A stretch of 36,375 nt of DNA, taken from positions 1 through 36,375 of the forward strand of contig JAJZCB010000034.1 in NCBI GenBank assembly GCA_021846285.1. Reading direction: 5' to 3'. How positions within the stretch are numbered: the stretch's first letter is position 1; each line of letters opens with the position of its first letter. Both the position numbers and the translations under genes were made by a program. The notes beneath the pieces were generated by a model. The model saw nothing but the letters and a program-made list of their open reading frames with translations. It ran no database searches and was not told where the DNA came from. Source of the stretch: Bacillota bacterium. Its GTDB lineage: Bacteria > Bacillota > Bacilli > Alicyclobacillales > SLC66. Below, piece by piece: positions 24,241-31,793 of this stretch.

Positions 24241-25665
24241 TTGACGCCGTCGGACATTTTAGCTCTCATCAAGGAAAAAAACATTCAAATGGTCGATTTT
24301 CGCATTGTCGACATGCCAGGCAGGCAGCATCATGTCACCATACCTGCCGTTGAAATCGACGAAGACAATCTGGTGAATGGCATCGCGTTTGACGGATCGA
24401 GCATCCAGGGATTTCGGGGCATTGAAGAGAGTGACATGGTGATGCGCCCTGATTTGTCCACGGCCTACGTCGATGCGTTCACTGCCGTACCCACTCTCGA
24501 TCTGGTTTGTGACGTGTACGAACCAGACGGAACGCGTTACAACCGTGATCCACGGTATATCGCTCAAAAAGCGGAAGCGTTTTTGCAACAGACAGGCATT
24601 GGCACAGCGGCCTATTTCGGTCCTGAACTGGAATTCTTCGTGTTTGACGATGTGCGGTTTGCATCGGAACAGGGCGGCGCGTTTTACCACGTCGATTCGG
24701 AAGAGGCTAACTGGAACACAGGCAAGGATGCAGGTAGCAATCTTGGGTATAAGGTGAAGAACAAGGGTGGTTACTTTCCCGTCCAGCCGACTGACAGTCA
24801 GCACGATCTGCGTACAGAGATGGTCATGGAACTGATGAAAGCGGGAATCCGCGTTGAGCGGCATCACCACGAAGTTGCCTCCGCTGGACAGGCTGAGATT
24901 AATTTCCGCTTCAGTACACTGACAACCGTCTCTGATACAGTTTTGTTATACAAATACATCGTACGCAATGTCGCGAAGCGCTATGGTAAAGTGGCGACGT
25001 TCATGCCGAAACCTGTGTATGGGGACAACGGTTCAGGCATGCATGTTCATCAAAGCATTTTCAACGGCGACACGCCGCTGTTTTTCGAGGAAGGCACCTA
25101 CGGCAACATGAGCAAGACAGCGTTGCACTATATCGGGGGTATTTTGCATCATGCGCCGGCGCTTCTGGCGTTTGCCACGCCGAGCACAAATTCGTTCAAG
25201 CGGTTGGTGCCGGGGTTTGAGGCGCCAGTCAATCTGGTGTTCTCCAAGGGCAATCGCAGCGCTGCTGTGCGCGTTCCGATTGCGGCAGTGTCGCCGAAAT
25301 CGGCTCGCGTTGAGTTTCGGACGCCGGATGGAACGGCCAACCCATACCTGGCGTTTGCGGCGATGCTTCTTGCCGGTATTGACGGTATTCGCAAGGGCAT
25401 CGATCCAACGCAGCATGGGTATGGACCTGTCGATAAGAACATCTATGAACTGTCGGCCGCGGAGAAATCGGAAATCCGCAGTGTACCCGGCTCTCTGGAA
25501 GAAGTGCTCACGGCGCTTAAGGCAGATCACGAGTTCCTGCTGGAAGGCGGAGTGTTCGACCGGGAGTTTATCGATACCTGGATTTCCTTCAAACGCGCAA
25601 CGGAAGTGCAGCCGTTGGCGGTTCGGCCCCATCCCTACGAGTTTCAGATGTACTTTGATCTGTAG
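24241..25665 (+). CDS. glnA: Glutamine synthetase type I (beta subtype)
   Basis: ATP-dependent ligation of ammonia to glutamate, as a dodecamer in the cytosol. At 474 residues it is longer than the Bacillus GSI-alpha enzyme (about 444). Active-site motifs are present: FDGSSIQGF, GPELEFFVFD, HHHEVASAGQAEI, KPVYGDNGSGMHVHQS and RVEFRTPDGTANPYL. It has the beta-type insertion (FYHVDSEEANWNTG ... GGYFPVQPTDS) and the adenylylation loop KNIYELS with Tyr402. As I recall them, actinobacterial GlnA1 proteins look most similar. TTG 24241 has GGGAG 9 bases upstream. ATG 24232, directly after GGGAG, is an alternative three codons earlier. A sigma-A promoter and a GlnR-like box precede it. Confidence 0.95.
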   Translation: MTPSDILALIKEKNIQMVDFRIVDMPGRQHHVTIPAVEIDEDNLVNGIAFDGSSIQGFRGIEESDMVMRPDLSTAYVDAFTAVPTLDLVCDVYEPDGTRYNRDPRYIAQKAEAFLQQTGIGTAAYFGPELEFFVFDDVRFASEQGGAFYHVDSEEANWNTGKDAGSNLGYKVKNKGGYFPVQPTDSQHDLRTEMVMELMKAGIRVERHHHEVASAGQAEINFRFSTLTTVSDTVLLYKYIVRNVAKRYGKVATFMPKPVYGDNGSGMHVHQSIFNGDTPLFFEEGTYGNMSKTALHYIGGILHHAPALLAFATPSTNSFKRLVPGFEAPVNLVFSKGNRSAAVRVPIAAVSPKSARVEFRTPDGTANPYLAFAAMLLAGIDGIRKGIDPTQHGYGPVDKNIYELSAAEKSEIRSVPGSLEEVLTALKADHEFLLEGGVFDREFIDTWISFKRATEVQPLAVRPHPYEFQMYFDL

Positions 25666-25705
25666 CTCAGGTTGCTGAATCTGCCCGCTCTCTCTCTCTG
25701 TGTGG

Positions 25706-25763
25706 CCGGCCAATCGCAAGGGCGCCGCATCCTCAACCGGATGTGGCGCCCTTGCGTTGCCGG
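25706..25763. terminator. Long GC-rich stem-loop after glnA
   Basis: GCAAGGGCGCC (25716-25726) pairs with 25745-25755. The stem continues through a G-U pair and CATCC/GGATG to a TCAACC loop. CCGGC (25706-25710) and GCCGG (25759-25763) extend it outward. No U-run follows, so termination is plausible but not certain. Confidence 0.5.
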
Positions 25764-25807
25764 CTGTGGTAGACTAGATGGCAGCACGATGGGGATGGTG
25801 ATGGTTT

Positions 25808-26671
25808 GTGAAACTGGGCGCCAACGTTTCAGTGGCCAAGACAGGGCTTTTGCGGGCGGTAGAAGAATCGGTCTCGTATGAAGCGGACACCTATATGATC
25901 TATACGCGCAGCAACCGGGGTGGACCTGCTCGGCCCATTGAGCAGTTCAATCGCGACGAAGCGCTGTGCATCATGAGTGACCATGGGTTGATGGATCCCG
26001 TTGTCCATTTGTCGTATCTGGTGAATTTGGCCAGCCAGAAGGATGATACCTTTGAGTACGGTGTGAACTTGCTTACAGAAGAGATTAAACGCGTCGAATA
26101 TCTTGGCTTTCAGTACATTGTCATGCATCCGGGCAGTCACGTTGGAACGGGTGTTCAGGCTGGCGTCAAGAGGATCGCTGAGGGGTTGAACGCGATTCTC
26201 ACTGGGCGGGAGCAACTCTACATATGCCTTGAAACGATGGCTGGCGACGGATCGAAAGTCGGCTCGCAACTGGAGGAAATCGCGGAGATCATGTCCCTGG
26301 TCGAGCACCGGAACAGGCTGGCTGTGTGTATTGACACATGCCATAACTATAGTGCCGGCTACGATATTGTCAACGACTTTGAGGGTTTTTTGCAACAGTT
26401 TGACGACGTGATTGGGCTTCCACTGCTGAAAGTGGCGCACATCAACGATTCGAAGACATCCTTCGGATCCCATAGGGACCGGCATGCCAATATCGGACGA
26501 GGTTCCATTGGGCTGGATGCCCTGAGGCGCATAGTGAGGCATGAAGCTCTTGAGACTGTTCCCTTGATTCTTGAAACGCCAGGGGGACACTATAAACACG
26601 AAATTGCTCTCTTACGGGGACTTGCGGATACCCTGCCGCCAGAAGGTTCCGCGGAATCGGACGAAGCCTGA
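25808..26671 (+). CDS. nfo: Endonuclease IV (AP endonuclease, Nfo)
   Basis: Zinc-dependent AP endonuclease of 287 residues that cleaves 5' of abasic sites in base excision repair. It is a TIM barrel. Motifs carrying the three-zinc site and substrate contacts are seen in order: HPGSHVG, LETMAGDGSKVG, IDTCHNYSAGYD, KVAHINDSKTSFGSHRDRHANIGRG and LETPGGHYKHE. GTG 25808 opens MKLGANVSVAKTG, the family's usual N-terminus. The ribosome binding site is only a weak GGGGATGG. It is 21 bases upstream of the aminotransferase gene, so the two are probably co-transcribed. Confidence 0.93.
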   Translation: MKLGANVSVAKTGLLRAVEESVSYEADTYMIYTRSNRGGPARPIEQFNRDEALCIMSDHGLMDPVVHLSYLVNLASQKDDTFEYGVNLLTEEIKRVEYLGFQYIVMHPGSHVGTGVQAGVKRIAEGLNAILTGREQLYICLETMAGDGSKVGSQLEEIAEIMSLVEHRNRLAVCIDTCHNYSAGYDIVNDFEGFLQQFDDVIGLPLLKVAHINDSKTSFGSHRDRHANIGRGSIGLDALRRIVRHEALETVPLILETPGGHYKHEIALLRGLADTLPPEGSAESDEA

Positions 26672-26692
26672 AGATCTTGGGAGGTTCAGCCA

Positions 26693-27859
26693 ATGGTGTT
26701 GCCTGCTTCTCGCATCAACCGATTGCCTAATCAATTTTTTGCCGCGTTAACGGCTTCCGCGCATAAAATGTCCGTCGAAGGTCATGACATCATCAATTTG
26801 GGACAGGGGAATCCGGATCTTGCGACGCCTTCGCACATCGTGGAGGCGTTGCGTGAAGCAGCGCACGACCCGAGTAATCACCGTTATCCGCCATTTCGCG
26901 GACTGGCCGAACTGAGAGAGGCCATATGCGGCTTTTATCTTCGGGAGTATGGTGGGACACTCGATCCCGATCGGGAAGTCGCCGTACTGTTTGGCGGCAA
27001 GACCGGTTTGGTCGAGATCAGCCAGTGTCTCCTGAATCCGGGTGATGTGGCGCTTGTACCTGATCCCGGTTATCCCGATTACTGGTCCGGTGTTGCTTTG
27101 GCCAACGCCAGCATGCATTTTATGCCGCTCAAAGAGAGTAACGGTTTCTTACCTCGTTATGAGGATATTCCTGAGGAGATTTGCGGGCGCGCAAAACTCA
27201 TGTTTCTCAATTATCCCAATAACCCCACATGCGCCGTAGCAGACAGTGATTTTTTTGAGCGCACGGTCAGTTTTGCGCGTCAACACGGCATCGTTGTGGC
27301 CCACGATTTTGCCTATGGGGCGATCGGTTTCGATCGCAAACCGACAAGTTTCCTGCAAAGTTCCGGAGCCAAAGAGGTAGGAGTGGAATTCTACACACTC
27401 TCGAAGACTTACAATATGGCCGGATGGCGGGTGGCTTTTGCGCTGGGGAACCCGGATGTCATTGGATTGATCAATCTGCTGCAGGATCACCTGTATGTGT
27501 CCCTGTTTGGCGCTGTACAGAAGGCCGCCATTGCCGCGCTTAGCGGTGATCAGAGTTGCGTGAATGAGTTGCTGAACATCTATCGGAGGCGGCGGGATGG
27601 ATTTTTGTCGGTTCTGACGGCCGGTCATTATCCGACGATTCCCGTTCCTGGTTCATTCTTTGTCTGGTTACCGGTGCCCGCTGGATTTTCGTCCTCAAGT
27701 TTCGCTGAACTGCTGTTGCAACGGCACCATGTGGTCGTTGCGCCGGGGATCGGGTTTGGTCAGGCTGGCGATGGGTATGTGCGGGTGGCCATGTTGGAAT
27801 CGGAAGAGCGTCTGAACCTGGCCGCGAGGCGCATTGTACTTGCGGCTTCAGGGAGATAG
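26693..27859 (+). CDS. PLP-dependent aminotransferase, MtnE-like
   Basis: Class I/II aminotransferase of 388 residues. It closely resembles Bacillus MtnE (YkrV), which converts 2-keto-4-methylthiobutyrate to methionine in methionine salvage. Comparable stretches are GHDIINLGQGNPDLATPSHI, VAVLFGGKTGLVEISQCLLN, PDPGYPDYWSGVALA and FLNYPNNPT. The PLP lysine is in YTLSKTYNMAGWRV. Other Asp/aromatic aminotransferases of this fold are close, so the symbol is withheld. GGGAGG lies 8 bases before the ATG. No other salvage gene is nearby. Its 3' end overlaps the convergent lipoprotein gene by 12 bases. Confidence 0.88.
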   Translation: MVLPASRINRLPNQFFAALTASAHKMSVEGHDIINLGQGNPDLATPSHIVEALREAAHDPSNHRYPPFRGLAELREAICGFYLREYGGTLDPDREVAVLFGGKTGLVEISQCLLNPGDVALVPDPGYPDYWSGVALANASMHFMPLKESNGFLPRYEDIPEEICGRAKLMFLNYPNNPTCAVADSDFFERTVSFARQHGIVVAHDFAYGAIGFDRKPTSFLQSSGAKEVGVEFYTLSKTYNMAGWRVAFALGNPDVIGLINLLQDHLYVSLFGAVQKAAIAALSGDQSCVNELLNIYRRRRDGFLSVLTAGHYPTIPVPGSFFVWLPVPAGFSSSSFAELLLQRHHVVVAPGIGFGQAGDGYVRVAMLESEERLNLAARRIVLAASGR

Positions 27860-29473
27860 CAGAGTGAAGCGGGCAACCTGTTGCAGACTATTGAGACCGG
27901 AGGAGTCCATTCGGACATGGACGCCCGGGCTTGGAAAAAAGGACACTTCGCTGGCGCCGTAGGCGTACGCCACGCCGGTGCGCTCTAGACGGACGTATAT
28001 CTGTCCGCCCGTATCGAAGGGCGGACCAGAGTGAATCATGAGCTTTATAAATTGGGAGAGCAACTTGGTTTGTGTCGGAACTGCCAGATTGGTGAACGGT
28101 CCAATGACGTATCGCCATGATTGCAACTCAAAGGAAGCGTACCAACGTGTGGTCCCGGAGGGATGTTGACCTGATTGGATCCACTGGATGAACGGACCTT
28201 CGGCCGATTGTAAGATAAAAGTGTGCAAAGGGCGCTCTTTGCCAAAGAAATCCGGTATGGTTGGCTGACTTCTGCGATTTGTCAGAGAGAGCGCAAAGGG
28301 GCCGTTTATATGTGGTTTCCCCTGGGCGACCTCAGGAGCGGCTTCCTGCTGCTTTTGCGCTGTAACGGTGGCCTGGCAAATGGGTTGGCCTGCCTGGCCC
28401 AACAGGGTGATTTGGTACTGTCCCACAGCGGTTGTGCGTAGAGTGCCTGTGACAGTCTGTTCCGCAGGGGGGGTCAGATCCACAGCCGGCAGGTACAGAT
28501 TGGGCAGAGAGACGGCGTGAAGGGCGCGTTGTGCGCTTCGCAAACCTGGGTTGGCGGGAGTGAGGCTCTGAGTGACGTGGCCATTCGCTTCGATGGCAAA
28601 CGTCTGCGATCCCGCCATGATAAGAGCGACGCCATGTTGGGCAACCGCCGAAAACTGAGAGTACTTGGGGATTAGAGTAACCTTTCGCCCGCTCGAAAAG
28701 TTGCTGTAAATAATCGCGCGCCTGTCGGATTGTTTCTTGTCCGACAAGGAGGTCGAATATAGCACACCGCCGCCGAAAGGGCCCAGTAATGCAGGTGGTC
28801 CAGAATTGGTGGTTGCGGAAAAGAGAGTTACAGGCACGCCGGCAAAGGGCGCCGCGATATAGCGGATCGCATGCGGCGCTGTTCCGAAAGGTTGCGTTTG
28901 GGAAAAGAGGGCGCCCTCTTCAAACTGATACAACTGCAGACGCGATTCAAATCGATTCTTGCCTGCCTTGTAGACTGGCGCCTGGTAGATGATCTGCGCC
29001 GCTCCGGCGAGAGAGAAGGAGCGGCGTTTCAGCGACAGGAAACCGTAAGGTGTGAGATAGATCTTGCCGTAGAGTCCGCCCGCAGATTCCGGATCGCGCG
29101 CATTGGCTGGAACGACAGTCCACACGATACCGTGGGGAGTCGGCACATACATAAGAGCGGCGCCCGATGTCAGGACGAATTCATAATGCGCGCCGCCAAC
29201 GGCAATCACATCGCCTGTCGTCTCCCTCGCGTTTTGCAGGCTGATGGGTGACGGCGTTCCTGCGCCCCTGCCGCGATACCCCAGTAACGTGAACGACAGC
29301 GACACTGGCTGGAACCGTGATTTGACCGTATGGCGCCGGATCGCATGAATGTGAGTTCTTACCGGTTTGTGCGTGGATGCGGAGGCGAGGCTGCCGCATC
29401 CAGCGAGAGAAGCGGCTGTACAGGCAGAGACCGCAAGGTAGGTGAGATAACGGACTGACTGCGCCTTTGCCAC
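27848..29473 (-). CDS. Putative lipoprotein of unknown function
   Basis: I do not recognise this 541-residue protein. The N-terminus is a lipoprotein signal peptide with lipobox LAGC (Cys26), so it should be anchored to the outer face of the membrane. The mature part begins with a basic linker (HKPVRTHIHAIRRHTVKSRF). It then consists mainly of short beta-prone segments rich in Gly, Thr, Ser and Gln, suggesting a beta-propeller or beta-sandwich sensor-like ectodomain. The start is GTG 29473 with AAGGGGG 8 bases upstream. A terminator upstream (29521-29553) isolates it from the previous minus-strand pair. Confidence 0.75.
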   Translation of the reverse strand: MAKAQSVRYLTYLAVSACTAASLAGCGSLASASTHKPVRTHIHAIRRHTVKSRFQPVSLSFTLLGYRGRGAGTPSPISLQNARETTGDVIAVGGAHYEFVLTSGAALMYVPTPHGIVWTVVPANARDPESAGGLYGKIYLTPYGFLSLKRRSFSLAGAAQIIYQAPVYKAGKNRFESRLQLYQFEEGALFSQTQPFGTAPHAIRYIAAPFAGVPVTLFSATTNSGPPALLGPFGGGVLYSTSLSDKKQSDRRAIIYSNFSSGRKVTLIPKYSQFSAVAQHGVALIMAGSQTFAIEANGHVTQSLTPANPGLRSAQRALHAVSLPNLYLPAVDLTPPAEQTVTGTLRTTAVGQYQITLLGQAGQPICQATVTAQKQQEAAPEVAQGKPHINGPFALSLTNRRSQPTIPDFFGKERPLHTFILQSAEGPFIQWIQSGQHPSGTTRWYASFELQSWRYVIGPFTNLAVPTQTKLLSQFIKLMIHSGPPFDTGGQIYVRLERTGVAYAYGASEVSFFPSPGVHVRMDSSGLNSLQQVARFTLLSP

Positions 29474-29520
29474 CTTGCGATCCCCCTTGTCCGATGTGTA
29501 CGCGATGGTTCAATAGTATC

Positions 29521-29553
29521 AAAAAAAACCGCTTTCCGATAGCGGAAAGCGGT
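29521..29553 (-). terminator. Rho-independent terminator of the SpoIID-domain gene pair
   Basis: On the minus strand a 10-bp stem (29552-29543 with 29538-29529), extended by one A-T pair, has a 4-base loop and is followed by eight Ts (29528-29521). It lies 38 bases after the stop of the gene ending at 29591. Confidence 0.93.
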
Positions 29554-29590
29554 GACTGCCAAGTCTTCCAAGTTGTTTCTGGGCGACCAG

Positions 29591-30286
29591 TCAGGGCCGT
29601 TCATACCCTTCGCCAATCTGTGATGGTCTGCGGAAGCGATCGGCCAGTTGAATCAGCCATAGACGATGATAAGGTTCTATATACAAAATCGGCTCCACGC
29701 GCTTATCCTCGCCAGTGATCTGGTATTGCCAGACGGTCGTCTTGGTCACTCCGCCTTCATTCATGCGGACCCCCATATGGATCGAGTCACGGTAGCCGTT
29801 TTTATAGGAAATGAGGTTTAACTGCCCGTGTAACTCGTTGACCAGAAAACGAAACCGCGCGCTCCGGATCACCGGGGCCTGAATCCAGGGGGTCAATCCG
29901 TTGGCGCCAGTGCGGTATCTCTTCTCCGTTTCCATGACTACGACTTCGGCGCCTTCCAGCGGCTTCAACGTTCTCCCGTCGATGACCTTGACACGCAGAT
30001 TGCCATAACCTTTGCCGGTGAAGCCGGGATCGTAACTGCTGTTGGATCCGCCTCCCGGCGCAGGCGCGGCGTTATGCGCCGGAGATTTGTCGGCTCCACT
30101 CTGCCTGTCGTTCGTGTTGGTTTGCGGTTGGATCGCCGCCGACTTCAGGGTGTGAATCGCCTGCGCCTCCACAGTAATGAGTGGATCTGTGCAAGCCTGA
30201 ACGCTGGACGGCCAAAAAATCAGCAACCCGGACGCGCATACGACGGCGCCGACACGTTGTATTGTCAACTTGTAAACAGACGGCAC
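29591..30286 (-). CDS. Secreted protein with carboxypeptidase-regulatory-like domain
   Basis: A 231-residue exported protein. A signal peptide is predicted with cleavage near VQA-CTD (residue 31). A low-complexity linker follows (about 50-90; Asn/Ser/Pro/Gly rich). From about residue 95 a beta-sandwich of the carboxypeptidase-regulatory-like type begins (GNLRVKVIDGRTLKPLEGAE ... TGANGLTPWIQAP). The remainder is LSYKNGYRDSIHMGVRM-like and less clear. The start is GTG 30286 with GGAAGGGG about 11 bases upstream. It begins 7 bases after the SpoIID-domain gene and ends at a strong terminator, so the two form an operon. A partner or spore-surface role is only a guess. Confidence 0.75.
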   Translation of the reverse strand: MPSVYKLTIQRVGAVVCASGLLIFWPSSVQACTDPLITVEAQAIHTLKSAAIQPQTNTNDRQSGADKSPAHNAAPAPGGGSNSSYDPGFTGKGYGNLRVKVIDGRTLKPLEGAEVVVMETEKRYRTGANGLTPWIQAPVIRSARFRFLVNELHGQLNLISYKNGYRDSIHMGVRMNEGGVTKTTVWQYQITGEDKRVEPILYIEPYHRLWLIQLADRFRRPSQIGEGYERP

Positions 30287-30293
30287 TTGTCTG

Positions 30294-30950
30294 TCATCCC
30301 CTTCCTACACCCGGAATTGTAAGGAGCATACGTCCAGTGTAGTAGAATTCTAAAATTTGGATCGGCGTGCGACCCTGTAAGGCCAAATACTGTGAACCCC
30401 ACTGAGACATCTTCTGGGCGTTGCGGTATTGCCAGTTCGGACTGTTTTCGTAACCAGCCCGATAATTCAGTTCAAAAATCTCCCCGTTTGCCTTTACGTA
30501 CGCCAAGTTTCGAGTCGTATAGTAGGCTTGATCAGTACTTGGCTGATCGGACTGTGTGCGGTAGGTTTGAAAATTTACCGTGTTGTCCACATCGAAGGTG
30601 AAGTTGTCGATGGTTACTGGATGCAGGTGATGATACCAGGCGAACATCTTCACAGCGATCGCCCCCGCCTCCAGTGACGCAACGGGCCAATTGGAGAACC
30701 ATTCGTTGGGTAAAACATCGCGGCAGTATTGGTCAAAATTCACATTCGCGACGTAAATAATGCGCCCGCGCGGGTCGGGTTCACCGGACGCGTTATTTTC
30801 CCGGACGGCCACACGGATGGAACTGGGGAATCCGGTCGCTCCGATGGTGTATACCTGAGCTCGGGCGTTTCCCGGACTCCCGATACCCGGAAGCAGACTG
30901 AGGAGGGCGCAGACAACGACCATGGTAGACAGTCTTGAGATGTGGGGCAA
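30294..30950 (-). CDS. Secreted SpoIID/LytB-domain protein
   Basis: An exported protein of about 218 residues with a hydrophobic signal segment (MVVVCALLSLLPGIGSPGNARA). The SpoIID/amidase-enhancer core is visible: YVANVNFDQYCRDVLPNEW ... WPVASLEAGAIAVKMFAWY, and QKMSQWGSQYLALQGRTPIQILEFYY near the C-terminus. SpoIID proteins are lytic transglycosylases acting on denuded glycan strands. The Glu in SLEAGAIAVK corresponds to the conserved catalytic-region Glu. The start is difficult. The signal-peptide frame has TTG 30950, 11 bases after GGAGG. An ATG at 30957 is in another frame and only 4 bases from it. It is the first gene of a two-gene operon. Confidence 0.82.
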   Translation of the reverse strand: MPHISRLSTMVVVCALLSLLPGIGSPGNARAQVYTIGATGFPSSIRVAVRENNASGEPDPRGRIIYVANVNFDQYCRDVLPNEWFSNWPVASLEAGAIAVKMFAWYHHLHPVTIDNFTFDVDNTVNFQTYRTQSDQPSTDQAYYTTRNLAYVKANGEIFELNYRAGYENSPNWQYRNAQKMSQWGSQYLALQGRTPIQILEFYYTGRMLLTIPGVGRG

Positions 30951-31116
30951 AATCCATGACACCTCCAAAAATGAAAATGATCAAATCAGTTCAGCCTGGC
31001 ATTGCCTGGTAGTCGTATTCATTCCCAGTCCACGAAAAATTCATGCATGGCTTCACTTGTGAAATCACGGTTTCTTAGTACAATGAGAACAAGTGGCGAG
31101 CGAAAGGAAGAACGCG

Positions 31117-31677
31117 ATGGAACAGTTGAGTCTCACCGGCGCGAACAGGCACAACGCATCGGACGGATTACAGAATCTGTCTGCGTTGATCATGGAAGAT
31201 GGTGATCTCACGCTTGATAACGGGGCTATTCACGGGAAATCGCGAGTGGAAAAGAACATTCGCTTCGTGAGTGACCGCGATGAAGTGCCGAATCCGAAAC
31301 GGTGCGTTGTGATCTGGCTGACTCTGAGACGGGCTGTGGCCGGGCAGGGCATTCATGGACTGGCTGCGAGTGAATTTTACATCGATAGCGCAGCGGGCGT
31401 AGGATTTAAGAGTTTGGCTGATCAAGTGAACAAGATGGATTCGGCGGTTAAGGGAAAGATCGATTTGTCCGCATTGTCAAAGGAAGATCATCATCTTTTG
31501 AAGCGCTTCATTCGCAACCTGCGGCCAGAACTGTGGGAGAACGCCACGGAGGCCGTTTGGCAGGAATTTGCGACGTCCGCCGAGATTGCGATTTTGCGGG
31601 CAAAAATGGCGTCAGTTCTGCAGAGTCGTGAAGACATTCGGTTAAACGCTGAAGCGGCGAAAGATTCTCCCCAGTGA
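31117..31677 (+). CDS. ywhD: YwhD family protein
   Basis: A 186-residue protein of the YwhD family of Bacillales, of unknown function. The recognisable stretch is DNGAIHGKSRVEKNIRFVSD and DEVPNPKRCVVIWLTLRRA, followed by AASEFYIDSAAGVGFKSLADQVNKMD. No enzyme motif is visible and there is no signal peptide or membrane segment. ATG 31117 follows GAAAGGAAG by 6 bases. An in-frame start at 31093 is less well placed. It is divergent from the SpoIID-domain gene and about 115 bases before the decarboxylase gene. Confidence 0.82.
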   Translation: MEQLSLTGANRHNASDGLQNLSALIMEDGDLTLDNGAIHGKSRVEKNIRFVSDRDEVPNPKRCVVIWLTLRRAVAGQGIHGLAASEFYIDSAAGVGFKSLADQVNKMDSAVKGKIDLSALSKEDHHLLKRFIRNLRPELWENATEAVWQEFATSAEIAILRAKMASVLQSREDIRLNAEAAKDSPQ

Positions 31678-31793
31678 CCAAGCACGAATCGGTGTGAGCC
31701 AGGGCGGCGCGGGTCATCCGTACCGCCTTCTTATCATGTACGCCGTTCCCAACTGACGGCGATGTCGATCAACTGGAACAAGGATGTGAACGC

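Noticed and set aside
30793-30984. Frameshift at the start of the SpoIID-domain gene
   Set aside because: An ATG close to GGAGG lies in another frame, but the signal-peptide frame is continuous and has a usable TTG 11 bases after GGAGG. No base change is needed.
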